Of a stretch of DNA of 64,000 bases, positions 46,669 through 55,738 are shown one piece after another (positions within the stretch are counted from its first letter, which is position 1; every line of letters begins with the position of its first letter). A program made the translations under genes and the position numbers. The notes beneath the pieces are model-generated. The model was given only the letters and a program-made list of their open reading frames with translations, was not told the origin of the DNA and did no database searches. Source of the DNA: Jeotgalicoccus sp. (GTDB lineage: Bacteria; Bacillota; Bacilli; Staphylococcales; Salinicoccaceae); the NCBI GenBank assembly GCA_003513765.1, contig DONT01000004.1, positions 331,877-395,876 of the forward strand. Reading direction: 5' to 3'.

Positions 46669-47925
46669 TTAGTGTGCTGCCGTTTCTTTTCCGCTTCTCA
46701 GATAAATAACAAAGAAGAAGAATACTGCTGCGGCAATCAGTAAGATTGAACCGATATAGAAAGCAAGTACTTGTGAACCGGTAACGTCACCGATGTAACC
46801 TGTTAACCAAGGTGCAACAACTGATGATGCCATACCGAAGAAGTTAAACAAGCCAAGTGCTTTAGCTGTTTTCTGTTCAGGTACTGAATCTGAGACGTAC
46901 GTAATTAATACCGGGTCGATTGCAAGTTTACCCATTAAACCGTAGATAATAAGTGCAATGTAAAGTACCCATGGTGCCGGAGAATATACTGTCAGACCAA
47001 TCATAACTGCTGCAACAAGAAGAAGTAACAGAATATACTTCAGACGGTCCTGCTGTCTTCTGTCGATTAAGCGTGCGAAAATTAATGCACCCGGGATACC
47101 TGCAACAGCAACTAAAGCTGATACATAACCAACGTCTGATTGTGCGAATCCTTTTTCAGCTACGAGGAATGATGGTAACCAAGTTACAATCATGTAGTAA
47201 CCGTAACATACTGCGAAATACGTGAAGTATATTGTAATGTGTTTGCCTGAGAATAATGAAACATCATCCGCTGAATCTGTAACGATATCCGCTGAAGTTG
47301 CATCAGCGTTTTCTTTGTTTTCAACTTTAGGTGATTTTTTATCACTCTTAATATTCACATAGAATACGAATGTCACACCTAAGATGATTAATGCTGTACC
47401 GTAAAGCATCCAGTTCCACTCGATATTTAAACCGCCGACCAGTACTGAAGAACCAATAAGACCGATAACCATACCGACTGCAGAACCACTGTTAATGATT
47501 GCGTTGGCAAAAGTTTTCTTGTCTTTTGGCACGTGTTTAGCTGATAAGCTGTATGCTGATCCGTAGTAACTACCTGTAGCAATACCCGAGATTAAAGACC
47601 CGATGTATACTTGAGGCAGTGAACTTGCTGTACCGAGTACAACAGCACCGATAGCAAATCCGATAAACGCCGGAATTAAAACGTTTTTCTGTCCGAATTT
47701 ATCAACTAATATACCCGCCGGAATTTGCATTCCCGTGTAAGCAAAGAAATATACAGAAGCAATTAACCCGATTTCTGCATTAGATACATCGCCGAGCGAG
47801 CTTTGTATTTGAGGGTAAATCGGTGTAAGAATCGTTCTGTAAATCCAAATCGCAACCCAACCAAGTACTAAAGCAACAATTATTTTTTTATAGTACTGTG
47901 AACCGTTTTGTTCTATTTGATTCAT
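46669..47925 (-). CDS. MFS transporter, ACS-like family (ureide importer candidate 2)
   Basis: A 418-residue, 12-helix MFS protein, paralogue of the carrier at 43418. Start is ATG 47925 on the minus strand, directly behind AGGAGGCG. Shows AYTGMQIPAGILVDKFGQKN and a long charged central loop (about 195-225). It follows pucR on the same strand with an unusually strong perfect dyad between them. It is probably a second ureide or related anion importer. Substrate is inferred from context only. Confidence 0.82.
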   Translation of the reverse strand: MNQIEQNGSQYYKKIIVALVLGWVAIWIYRTILTPIYPQIQSSLGDVSNAEIGLIASVYFFAYTGMQIPAGILVDKFGQKNVLIPAFIGFAIGAVVLGTASSLPQVYIGSLISGIATGSYYGSAYSLSAKHVPKDKKTFANAIINSGSAVGMVIGLIGSSVLVGGLNIEWNWMLYGTALIILGVTFVFYVNIKSDKKSPKVENKENADATSADIVTDSADDVSLFSGKHITIYFTYFAVCYGYYMIVTWLPSFLVAEKGFAQSDVGYVSALVAVAGIPGALIFARLIDRRQQDRLKYILLLLLVAAVMIGLTVYSPAPWVLYIALIIYGLMGKLAIDPVLITYVSDSVPEQKTAKALGLFNFFGMASSVVAPWLTGYIGDVTGSQVLAFYIGSILLIAAAVFFFFVIYLRSGKETAAH

Positions 47926-47980
47926 TAAAGTACGCCTCCTATAATTTTTAAGTACCCTTATTATAAAGGATAAAACGTAA

Positions 47981-48011
47981 ATACTCATTGTGCAATGTGA
48001 ACAATGAGTAT
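47981..48011. promoter_or_regulatory. Perfect 11-bp inverted repeat upstream of MFS transporter 2
   Basis: ATACTCATTGT (47981-47991) and ACAATGAGTAT (48001-48011) are exact reverse complements around a 9-base centre. No T-run follows on either strand, so it is unlikely to be a terminator. On the minus strand a TATAAT follows at about 47960, placing the dyad over the -35 region. It contains TTGCACAAT (minus strand, 47987-47995). Best read as an operator, probably for PucR. Confidence 0.6.
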
Positions 48012-48036
48012 TGTTATAATTATCGATAGCCCACAA

Positions 48037-49647
48037 CTAATTATCTTGTATATGCTGGGAAATAAACAGCGCCAGGCGGATATTCAGCGAGTGCAATGGA
48101 TCCATAACATTGACCTTGAGCAGTTCCTCGCATTTGTTAATGCGGTATTTAACAGTGTTTCTGTGAACGAAAATCTCATTCGATGTTTTCGTAATATCAC
48201 ATTGATTATCCATATAAATCTGCAGCGTTTTCTTTAATTCTTTATCTTTTGTATTCGACGGAAACGCAAGTTCCCCGAGAGTGCTGAGTACGAACGGACG
48301 GACTTTATCCGCCGGCAGGAGCTGCAGCAGTTCTTCGAAATTACGCGGACGGTATACTTCCAGGAACTCACGCTGTCCTTCACCCCGGCAAATATCAAAT
48401 GTTTCCAAAGCTTCAACGAAAGAAGAGTGAATTTGTGTAAAGTCGGACACTTCATTGCCTATTCCAAAAGAAAGGGACTCCTTAAAGAATTTCTTGTATT
48501 CCTGCTGCAGATGGCGGCAGTATGCCTGGTAATATTCATGCCTGTCCTGCAGCAGAATAGCAAATTTATTTGAATCGCCGAAACCGAAAATACTGATGTT
48601 CGGATCAAGTGTGACGAGCACGCTTTTAAGCCATTCAAAGGTCAGCTGATAGCGTTCATTTACATACTCGGAGTTCTCAATGTCCCCCGCAGGATCGATA
48701 CCGCATATGATGACCTTATAATATGAAGAATCTTTTAAATGATAGCGTTCAAAAAACTCGGGATTGCTTTCAAGACTTATCGGCGAACCTTCCGTTGTGT
48801 TAATGAGAGAACTGAACAGCAGGTTGACATCTTCCTGTTCAGTCGCGCGTATTCTGGAATCCTTGTATATTGCAAACGACAGTGAGTTAATTGCCTGTTC
48901 TATCGCAAGATGACTGAAAGGATAGCTGATTGTTTCGAGATTTGAGACGATTAAATAATAAGGGAAATAGCTGAAAGCAGGGACTTCAAACACTGCGATT
49001 TTACTATTGAAATCAACGTTTACACTGTCTTTATCGGGCAGATAAACGTCGTTAAAATAACGCATATTTTCTTTAAGCAGTTTCTGATCATTTTTAAAAT
49101 TATTGCTTGTCACTTCCACTTTGTAAAATGGATTAACCAGCACGAGAGGCAGACGTAAAAACTGGCTCAGCTGATTGAGCATCCTTTCAACACTGAATTC
49201 TTTAATCAGCATGGAATTCATGCGCTGCTGCACTTCCAGTGCATAATAGAGTTTTTCGGTTTCATCTTTTGAAATATAAGTGGAGATGCTGTGCGTCGCC
49301 TGGCCGAGTTTCCAGTTCTCCGGTATTTCAATCAGCGGGAAGCCTAGAGAATTTGCATGATCCACGACTTCTTGATCAATTGTATGAATGAAGCGGGATA
49401 ATTTAATACCGAGAGCTGCGACAGGCACACTGTCAAGCTCGCTGATAAAATTAATCAGTGCCTGCTGGTCGTCTTTAAAATTCATTGCTGTCGTCAAGAG
49501 CAGTGTATGTTCAGAAGTGTAATCCTTAACATCCGGAGTTTCTGTAATATCGACGCTGGTTACTTTGCGGGATAAATCCGCATTTTTATTGATCAGTTTA
49601 AAATTACTGAAGCGTTCCAATGATAAAATTTCTCTAATAGATACCAA
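48037..49647 (-). CDS. pucR: PucR-family transcriptional regulator
   Basis: A 536-residue regulator: PucR-type N-terminal sensor domain (residues 1-125), a central GGDEF-like/CdaR-type region (about 290-410) and a C-terminal helix-turn-helix (CDITKTSNEIFVHRNTVKYRINKCEELL region split across about 480-510). Start is TTG 49647, 7-8 bases after AGGTGA. PucR in B. subtilis activates the purine-catabolic genes in response to ureides. It lies between the transporter and allantoinase genes and is divergent from allB, the standard position for the local regulator. Confidence 0.88.
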   Translation of the reverse strand: MVSIREILSLERFSNFKLINKNADLSRKVTSVDITETPDVKDYTSEHTLLLTTAMNFKDDQQALINFISELDSVPVAALGIKLSRFIHTIDQEVVDHANSLGFPLIEIPENWKLGQATHSISTYISKDETEKLYYALEVQQRMNSMLIKEFSVERMLNQLSQFLRLPLVLVNPFYKVEVTSNNFKNDQKLLKENMRYFNDVYLPDKDSVNVDFNSKIAVFEVPAFSYFPYYLIVSNLETISYPFSHLAIEQAINSLSFAIYKDSRIRATEQEDVNLLFSSLINTTEGSPISLESNPEFFERYHLKDSSYYKVIICGIDPAGDIENSEYVNERYQLTFEWLKSVLVTLDPNISIFGFGDSNKFAILLQDRHEYYQAYCRHLQQEYKKFFKESLSFGIGNEVSDFTQIHSSFVEALETFDICRGEGQREFLEVYRPRNFEELLQLLPADKVRPFVLSTLGELAFPSNTKDKELKKTLQIYMDNQCDITKTSNEIFVHRNTVKYRINKCEELLKVNVMDPLHSLNIRLALFISQHIQDN

Positions 49648-49676
49648 TTATTCATCACCTAAAATCCTATTTATAA

Positions 49677-49701
49677 AAATTTGTACAAAATGCACAAATT
49701 T
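49677..49701. promoter_or_regulatory. Inverted repeat upstream of pucR
   Basis: AAATTTGT (49677-49684) and ACAAATTT (49694-49701) are exact reverse complements around a 9-base centre, the same spacing as the dyad before MFS transporter 2 (TTGT-N9-ACAA in both). It includes ATGCACAAA at 49690-49698. It may be an autoregulatory or shared pucR/allB operator. Confidence 0.5.
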
Positions 49702-49879
49702 AATAATCAGACATAATATTTTAACTATATTTATTTCTTCATATAATAGTACACTAATAATAATAAAAACGTAAATATAATTAACCAGCTGTGCGTTTTG
49801 CCGCCGTTGTTAGGGGTAAAGTATACAGACAGCTGATTGATACTTTTACGTTTTACAGAATGGTCAGGAGGAATTATAA

Positions 49880-51247
49880 ATGGCTTTTGATTTAGTTATA
49901 AAAAATGGTCTGGTAATTTTACCGGGTGGGGAAAAAAATGTTGATATCGGTGTGACTGACGGTAAAATCGCATCAATCGGTACATCTATTGATGCCGGCG
50001 ATGCCCGTGTTGTCGATGCTGAAGGTTTAATTGTATCACCAGGTATGATCGATGCTCACGTACATATCAGTGAGCCGGGCGGCAGTATCCGCGATCACTG
50101 GGAAGGTTATGATACGGGAACACGCGCATCAGCAAAAGGCGGAGTCACTTCATTTATCGAAATGCCTTTAAACCAAATACCGGCAACTGTCGATGCTGAG
50201 TCAATTCAGACTAAATTCGATGCGGGTGACGATAAACTATCCGTTGATGTTTACAGTTACGGCGGGTTGGTGCCATTCAACCTTAACGGCGGTATTCAAG
50301 AACTTGACGACAACGGAGTCGTTGCATATAAAGCATTCGTTGCCACAGCAGGAGACCGTTCAATCGAAGGTGACTTTATGAATGTTGACGATTATTCTTT
50401 ATATGAAGGAATGCGTCAAATCGCTAAAACCGGCAAAATTTTATCGATCCATGCTGAAAACGGTCCGATTACAGATAAATTAGGACAGCTGGCACAAGAA
50501 CGCGGTGAAACATCACTGGCAGCTTATGTAGATTCACGTCCTGTTTTCACTGAAATTGAACCAATTCAGAAGATTATTTTATTCGCTCGTGAAACCGGCT
50601 GCCGAGTGCACATTGTACACGTTGCATGTGCTGAAGGAATTGATCTAATCAACGAAGCAGCAAACGACGGTGTAGATATTACATGTGAAACTTGTACGCA
50701 TTATTTATACTTCTATAAAGAAGAACTTGACGATATCGGACCGGTAGTGAAATGTTCACCGCCAATCCGTGAAAAAACACGTCTTGAAGGAATGTGGGAA
50801 CGTGTGTTTGACGGTAAAGTAATGTTCGTTACAAGTGATCACTCACCATGTACACCGGATTTAAAAGATACGGACAATGCATTTGAAGCATGGGGCGGAA
50901 TCTCAGGAATTCAGAATAACGTGGATATGCTGTTTGACGAAGCAGTTCAAAAACGCGGCATGTCACTTGTGCAGTTCTCTGACATTATCGCAACAAACGT
51001 AGCGGCACGCTTTGACCTTGAAGGAAAAGGCCGTATCGAAGTCGGATACGATGCTGACTTTGTACTGATAAAAGCAGATTCACCTTACACAGTAGAAAAA
51101 GAAGAGTTGGAATACCGCAATAAAATCAGTCCGTATATCGGACGTGAAATTGGCGCACAGGTTGCTTCTACAATTTTACGCGGAGAAGAAATCTATTCGC
51201 TTGAGCAAGGCGTAAGCGACGTTAAAATCGGTAAGTTTTATAAATAA
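49880..51247 (+). CDS. allB: Allantoinase
   Basis: A 455-residue cyclic amidohydrolase that opens allantoin to allantoate. Metal ligands are His60 and His62 (DAHVHISEPG), the carboxylated Lys151 (VVAYKAF), histidines in LSIHAEN and HIVHVAC, and the aspartate in TSDHSPCT. The DPG found in dihydropyrimidinases is replaced by SEPG as in allantoinases. Starts behind AGGAGGAATT, divergent from pucR. It is the first enzyme of the pathway; the later genes are transcribed in the same direction after a reversed esterase gene. Confidence 0.93.
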   Translation: MAFDLVIKNGLVILPGGEKNVDIGVTDGKIASIGTSIDAGDARVVDAEGLIVSPGMIDAHVHISEPGGSIRDHWEGYDTGTRASAKGGVTSFIEMPLNQIPATVDAESIQTKFDAGDDKLSVDVYSYGGLVPFNLNGGIQELDDNGVVAYKAFVATAGDRSIEGDFMNVDDYSLYEGMRQIAKTGKILSIHAENGPITDKLGQLAQERGETSLAAYVDSRPVFTEIEPIQKIILFARETGCRVHIVHVACAEGIDLINEAANDGVDITCETCTHYLYFYKEELDDIGPVVKCSPPIREKTRLEGMWERVFDGKVMFVTSDHSPCTPDLKDTDNAFEAWGGISGIQNNVDMLFDEAVQKRGMSLVQFSDIIATNVAARFDLEGKGRIEVGYDADFVLIKADSPYTVEKEELEYRNKISPYIGREIGAQVASTILRGEEIYSLEQGVSDVKIGKFYK

Positions 51248-51256
51248 TTAGAGGGG

Positions 51257-51290
51257 GCACCGCGCAATTTTTGATTGCGTGGTGCTTTTT
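51257..51290 (+). terminator. Terminator after allB
   Basis: GCACC-GCGCAAT pairs with ATTGCG-TGGTGC, followed by five T. A repeat array starts 14 bases later. Confidence 0.9.
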
Positions 51291-51303
51291 GCGGGGTGCG
51301 TGG

Positions 51304-51545
51304 ACAATGTGGATTCGACAGAGTTCATGGAACCTGCTGTAAGTACAATGTGAAATCGATAAAGTCCATGGAACTACCTGCAAGTACAATGTGAAATCAA
51401 CAGAGTTCATAGAACGGTGTGTAAGTACAATGTGGAATCAACAAAGTCCATAGAACCTGCTGCAAGTACAATGTGAAATCGATAAAGTCCATAGAACGAC
51501 CTGCAAGTACAATGTGAAATCAACAGAGTCCATAGAACCTGAACT
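51304..51545. repeat. 41-bp tandem repeat array, family D (six units)
   Basis: Six units begin at 51304, 51345, 51386, 51427, 51468 and 51509, all exactly 41 apart. The shared core is ACAATGTGRAATC, then ARAGTYCATRGAAC, then TGYAAGT. Units 1-3 resemble units 4-6 in order (1 with 4, 2 with 5, 3 with 6), so there is also a 123-bp higher-order period. Dyad symmetry is weaker than in families A-C. The array fills the gap between the terminators of allB and the esterase. Confidence 0.95.
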
Positions 51546-51565
51546 TTATCCAAAAAAGATACAAA

Positions 51566-51589
51566 AAGCACCGGCAGGGCCGGTGCTTT
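51566..51589 (-). terminator. Terminator of the esterase gene
   Basis: AAAGCACCGGC and GCCGGTGCTTT form a stem with an AG loop; on the minus strand it is followed by TTTGTAT. Confidence 0.9.
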
Positions 51590-51604
51590 CAACCAAAATA
51601 ATAT

Positions 51605-52426
51605 TTACTTCGACTGTTCCGCCATAAATTCAACGGCGCGTTCGTATAAAGCGATGTTTTCGGCGCTGACTTCCTGGTCGAAGTTGTGAGTTTTCGTGTC
51701 GACTTCAACAAAATCAACGACCGGTGCATTTTTTTTCAATTTGCGGCTGAAAAATACCGGGACATCCGGGTCGCCTTTAGCGTGAGCAACAAATACCGGA
51801 GGCAGAGCAGCCAAATCGTCATCAGTCAGCCGGTATTTATCGGATTCAATATCAATTCCGAGCTGCGCATGCCAATTGCCTGCATAACGAAAATATAAAT
51901 ACAGCAGATATCTCGGATCCGGTGATTCGCTCACTGTCACATAATTACGGATATTAGAAGAAGCGAGCTCTTCTGTCAGCATATTTGATAAATGTTTTTG
52001 GTCGTGCGGAAGGTAATTAAAATCGCTGTGCGTAAAGTTGAAATAGCCGTAGAAGTCAATCACACCGGCGATATCAAAGTCGCGTGCAGCAATTAAACTT
52101 AAGTATCCGCCGGCTGATCTGCCCATTATATAAATGTCTTCGTGTTTCAAAGATGCCGCGAAGTGATATATGTGATGTAAGTCGGTAAAAATATCATCGA
52201 TATTAGATTCCGGCGCTAATCTGTAATCTGCCGTCAGTACATTAAATTTACGTCTCAGCAATTCAATATATTCTGAAGGGAGGTCTGTTCTTTCTCCGAA
52301 TACGAGTCCGCCGCCGTGTAAATAAATTAATGTACCGAGTATATCTGATTCATTTTGTGCGGTGTTTTCATACAAATCACCATAGAGAGTATAGGTGTCA
52401 GTTTCTTTTATTGTTACTGTTGTCAT
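51605..52426 (-). CDS. Alpha/beta hydrolase, HSL-like esterase
   Basis: A 273-residue serine hydrolase. HGGG (residues 37-40) and the nucleophile motif GRSAGG (Ser104) are characteristic of hormone-sensitive-lipase-like esterases. Asp and His of the triad are likely in AKGDPDVPV and DTKTHNFDQE. It is transcribed against the ureide genes from a short intergenic region upstream of allC. No role in ureide breakdown is known for this family; it might hydrolyse an acylated or carbamoylated intermediate, or be unrelated. Confidence 0.8.
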   Translation of the reverse strand: MTTVTIKETDTYTLYGDLYENTAQNESDILGTLIYLHGGGLVFGERTDLPSEYIELLRRKFNVLTADYRLAPESNIDDIFTDLHHIYHFAASLKHEDIYIMGRSAGGYLSLIAARDFDIAGVIDFYGYFNFTHSDFNYLPHDQKHLSNMLTEELASSNIRNYVTVSESPDPRYLLYLYFRYAGNWHAQLGIDIESDKYRLTDDDLAALPPVFVAHAKGDPDVPVFFSRKLKKNAPVVDFVEVDTKTHNFDQEVSAENIALYERAVEFMAEQSK

Positions 52427-52579
52427 GGCTTGTAAAAACCTCCTTTATTTACTCGTACTATTATACAGAGTAATGAATTTTTCTGTATTTGTCTAAAGTG
52501 AATAATTTGAAAATGGATGATTGTTGGAACTGTCAATGCTATGAGCAGTGATTAAATCTATAATTAGAAGTGAAATAAA

Positions 52580-53824
52580 ATGAGTGGAGTGGATAAAACA
52601 ATGGATATTCGTGAAACCTTTCTAAAACTGGATAAACAGTTTACAAGTTACGGCGGTCTTGAACCGCGCGGTATTACGCGATTACTATATTCTGAAGAAT
52701 GGCGCGAAGCAGTCAGTGCCTTACAGGACATCTTCAAAGAAAATGGCCTCGAAGTTTCAAGCGATGCTGTCGGTAACGTTTCAGGACGTTTAATCGGAAG
52801 CGAGCTGCCTGACGAGACAATCATGAGTGGGTCGCACATAGATACAGTCGCTGAAGGCGGTCACCTTGATGGTCAGTTCGGTATTTTAAGCGCACTGATC
52901 GCAACACTTTACTTGAAAGAAAAATACGGTCAGCCGAAACGTACTATTGAAGTACTGTCGATTGCTGAAGAAGAAGGATCACGTTTCCCTTATACTTTCT
53001 GGGGTGTTAAAAACTTCTTCAACCTGCAGAACAACGACGATGTTAAAGATATTGCGGACGGCGAAGGTATTAAGTTTGTCGATGCAATGAGAGAGTCCGG
53101 CTTTGATTTCAAAACAGACGATAAAGTCCGTGACGACATTAAAGCGTTCGTTGAAGTTCACATCGAGCAGGGCCAGATTTTAGAAAAAGAAGAGAAACAA
53201 ATCGGTGTTGTTACAGGCATCGTTGGTCAGAAACGCTACACAATCAACTTAAAAGGTGAAGCTAACCACGCTGGTACTACGCCGATGGGTTACCGTAAAG
53301 ATGCGGTTGTGGCATTTACTGAAATTGCACAGACACTCGTTCAAAAAGCCCGCGACATCGGCGATCCGTTAGTAGTAACTTTCGGCAGTGTTAAACCGGT
53401 ACCGGGTGTTGTAAACGTAGTGCCAGGCGAGGTTGAGTTTTCTATAGATACTCGTCATATCGATGAAGCTGAACTGAATTCATTTGCTGAAACAGTAGAA
53501 GCTACGATTAATGAAGTTTCTGACAAGTACGGTATCACAGCTGACATTAACTTATGGATGGAACAGTCACCGGCATTAATGGACGATTCAATCGTTAAGA
53601 TGATTGAGGAATCAGCTGAAAAAGTAGCAGGCGGATCTTATAAAGTAATGCCTTCTGGTGCCGGACACGATGCACAGATTTTCGCAGGCTACATGCCGAC
53701 AGGAATGATTTTCGTCCCTTCAATCGGCGGAATCTCGCACAACGTCGAGGAAGAAACAGATGTTGAAGACCTGGTTAAAGGTATCGAAGTTTTAGCAGAA
53801 ACACTTTACAAATTAGCGTACTAA
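52580..53824 (+). CDS. allC: Allantoate amidohydrolase
   Basis: A 414-residue M20-family metallohydrolase that converts allantoate to ureidoglycine, ammonia and CO2. Metal ligands are visible as His86-x-Asp88 (SGSHIDTV), Asp97 (GHLDGQFG) and Glu131/Glu132 (IAEEEGSRF), with a later histidine in VEVHIEQG and the GAGHDAQ motif near the end. The start could instead be ATG 52601, which has a better spaced GGAGTGG. It heads the run allC-allE-allD-allD-allFGH-kinase, all on one strand with short gaps. Confidence 0.92.
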   Translation: MSGVDKTMDIRETFLKLDKQFTSYGGLEPRGITRLLYSEEWREAVSALQDIFKENGLEVSSDAVGNVSGRLIGSELPDETIMSGSHIDTVAEGGHLDGQFGILSALIATLYLKEKYGQPKRTIEVLSIAEEEGSRFPYTFWGVKNFFNLQNNDDVKDIADGEGIKFVDAMRESGFDFKTDDKVRDDIKAFVEVHIEQGQILEKEEKQIGVVTGIVGQKRYTINLKGEANHAGTTPMGYRKDAVVAFTEIAQTLVQKARDIGDPLVVTFGSVKPVPGVVNVVPGEVEFSIDTRHIDEAELNSFAETVEATINEVSDKYGITADINLWMEQSPALMDDSIVKMIEESAEKVAGGSYKVMPSGAGHDAQIFAGYMPTGMIFVPSIGGISHNVEEETDVEDLVKGIEVLAETLYKLAY

Positions 53825-53868
53825 TCAAATTTTAAATATACGGATATTAAGAAAGGGAGATTTTAATA

Positions 53869-54660
53869 ATGGGTTACTTAAACCACCAGCAAGGATACAG
53901 AGAAGGCTTATTGGAAACACGTTCAATCGTTAAGAAAGATGCATTTGCAGTACTTACTCCGGACGGTCTTGTAAACAACGTAGTACCGGGTTTTGACGAC
54001 TGCGACATGTCAATCCTAGGTTCACCGCGTATGGGTGCACGTTTCGTGGACTACCTTGTAACAGTTAAAAACCAGGGTGGAAACACTCAAGGTTTCGGCG
54101 GAAACGGTGTTCAGACTTTCATGTACGTAGTATACGGAAACGTCACTGCAACAGTTGACGGTCAGACTTACGAATTAGCAGAAGGCGGATACGTTTACGT
54201 GCCGCCGCACCTTGAGCTTACTTTCGTTAACAGCAACAACGGCGAAGACAGCCGTCTCTTCCTTTACAAGAAACGCTACCAGGAAGCTGAAAATGTGGGC
54301 AAACCGGAAATCGTTACAGGTAACGTAAACGATATTCAGGCTAAAGCTTACGAAGGAATGGACGAAGTACTTGTACAGGATCTGCTTCCAGCGGACATCG
54401 CATACGACATGAACTTCCACATCCTGTCATTTAAACCGGGTGCTTCACACGGTTATATCGAAACGCACGTACAGGAGCACGGTGCTTACGTATTGAGCGG
54501 CCGCGGAATGTACAATCTTGATAACAACTGGATGCCGGTTGATAAAGGCGACTATATCTTCATGGGTGCATATGCACTGCAGGCAACTTACGCTGTAGGT
54601 CTGGATGAGTCATTCTCTTACATTTACTCTAAAGATGCCAACAGAGACATTGAAATTTAA
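53869..54660 (+). CDS. allE: (S)-ureidoglycine aminohydrolase
   Basis: A 263-residue bicupin enzyme that releases ammonia from ureidoglycine to give ureidoglycolate. The second cupin has the manganese-binding cluster ETHVQEHGAYVLSGRG, with the His/Glu/His pattern expected; the first cupin carries a degenerate barrel. Starts behind AAAGGGAG. It competes with PucG for the same substrate, so flux to oxalurate with or without ammonia release would depend on the balance of the two. Confidence 0.92.
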   Translation: MGYLNHQQGYREGLLETRSIVKKDAFAVLTPDGLVNNVVPGFDDCDMSILGSPRMGARFVDYLVTVKNQGGNTQGFGGNGVQTFMYVVYGNVTATVDGQTYELAEGGYVYVPPHLELTFVNSNNGEDSRLFLYKKRYQEAENVGKPEIVTGNVNDIQAKAYEGMDEVLVQDLLPADIAYDMNFHILSFKPGASHGYIETHVQEHGAYVLSGRGMYNLDNNWMPVDKGDYIFMGAYALQATYAVGLDESFSYIYSKDANRDIEI

Positions 54661-54693
54661 TTAAAGCTATTAAATATTTTAGGAGGAAAAGAC

Positions 54694-55722
54694 ATGTCAG
54701 AAAAACTTGTAATCTCCAACTCAGAGGAACTCCGCGGTTTATTTAAAAAGAAATTCATATTGAACGGTATGCCGGAAACATTTGCAGACCGTGCAGCTGA
54801 CGTACTTGTCTGGGCAGATGAACGCGGTATTCATTCACACGGTTCAGTACGTATGCAGTACTACTCTGAACGTTGTGCAAAAGGCGGATTCAACAATGAG
54901 CCTGAACTCAAATTTGAGAAAACAGGACCATCCACGGGTGTGTACCATGGCGATAACGCAGTCGGACTCTACGTTGCTAATGAAGCGATGGAAGAAGCAA
55001 TTAAACTTGCTAAAGAATCAGGAATCGGTGCAGTCGGCGTAAGTGAAATGAGTCACTCCGGTGCGATCGGTTACTTCGTACAGAAGGCAGCTGAAGAGGG
55101 AATGGTTGCTTTATCAGTATGTCAGTCAGACCCGATGGTTGTACCATTCGGCGGCTCAGAACCGTACTTCGGTACGAACCCGATTGCTTTTGCGGCACCG
55201 CGTAAAAACGATACGCCGATTGTTTTCGATATGGCAACAACAGTGCAGGCCTGGGGTAAAATCCTCGATGCACGCTCTAAAAATAAAGATATTCCGGATA
55301 CGTGGGCGGTTGACAAAGACGGTAACCCGACAACTGATCCGTACGCAGTCAATGCACTGCTTCCGGTAGCAGGACCGAAAGGTTACGGTCTGATGATGAT
55401 CGTCGACATTTTATCAGGCAGCCTGCTCGGTTTAAATCACGGTAAACATGTTTCAAGTATGTACAAAGACTTAAGTGAATACCGCCGCTTGGGACAATTC
55501 CACCTCGTCATTAACCCTGATTTCTTCAGTTCAAGAGAAGCGATGGAAGAAAAAATGGATACGATGGTTGACGAACTGCACGCAAATAAACCGGCAACAG
55601 GATTCGACCAGGTATACTACCCGGGTGAATTGATGGAAGCTCAAAAACGAGAATACGAAGAGTCGGGTATTCCGATTCCACAAGATATCATGGAGTATTT
55701 AAAGTCTGATACACCATACTAA
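54694..55722 (+). CDS. allD: Ureidoglycolate dehydrogenase-like oxidoreductase (paralogue 1)
   Basis: A 342-residue NAD-dependent enzyme of the AllD/malate-lactate dehydrogenase-like family, which oxidises ureidoglycolate to oxalurate. The catalytic His121 is in SEMSHSGA, and the family motifs RGIHSHG (44-50), FGTNPIAFAAP and GPKGYGLMM are present. Starts behind TAGGAGG, 33 bases after allE. It is followed by a close paralogue of similar length. Which of the two is the true ureidoglycolate enzyme cannot be told from sequence alone. Confidence 0.88.
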   Translation: MSEKLVISNSEELRGLFKKKFILNGMPETFADRAADVLVWADERGIHSHGSVRMQYYSERCAKGGFNNEPELKFEKTGPSTGVYHGDNAVGLYVANEAMEEAIKLAKESGIGAVGVSEMSHSGAIGYFVQKAAEEGMVALSVCQSDPMVVPFGGSEPYFGTNPIAFAAPRKNDTPIVFDMATTVQAWGKILDARSKNKDIPDTWAVDKDGNPTTDPYAVNALLPVAGPKGYGLMMIVDILSGSLLGLNHGKHVSSMYKDLSEYRRLGQFHLVINPDFFSSREAMEEKMDTMVDELHANKPATGFDQVYYPGELMEAQKREYEESGIPIPQDIMEYLKSDTPY

Positions 55723-55738
55723 AGGTGAGGTTTTGTAA

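Noticed and set aside
47981..48011. Intrinsic terminator for pucR
   Set aside because: The stem is perfect but AT-rich and has no T-run on the minus strand; its position over the -35 of the next gene fits an operator better.
51345..51357. PucR half-sites inside array D (ACAATGTGAA resembles sequence at 43310)
   Set aside because: The similarity is limited to a short AT-rich string, and the array lies downstream of allB rather than at a promoter.
51222..51592. Two minus-strand open frames of about 60 codons with repeated HCTY/TLYL peptide
   Set aside because: They are translations of the 41-bp array and its flanks, have no ribosome-binding sites and run through both terminators.
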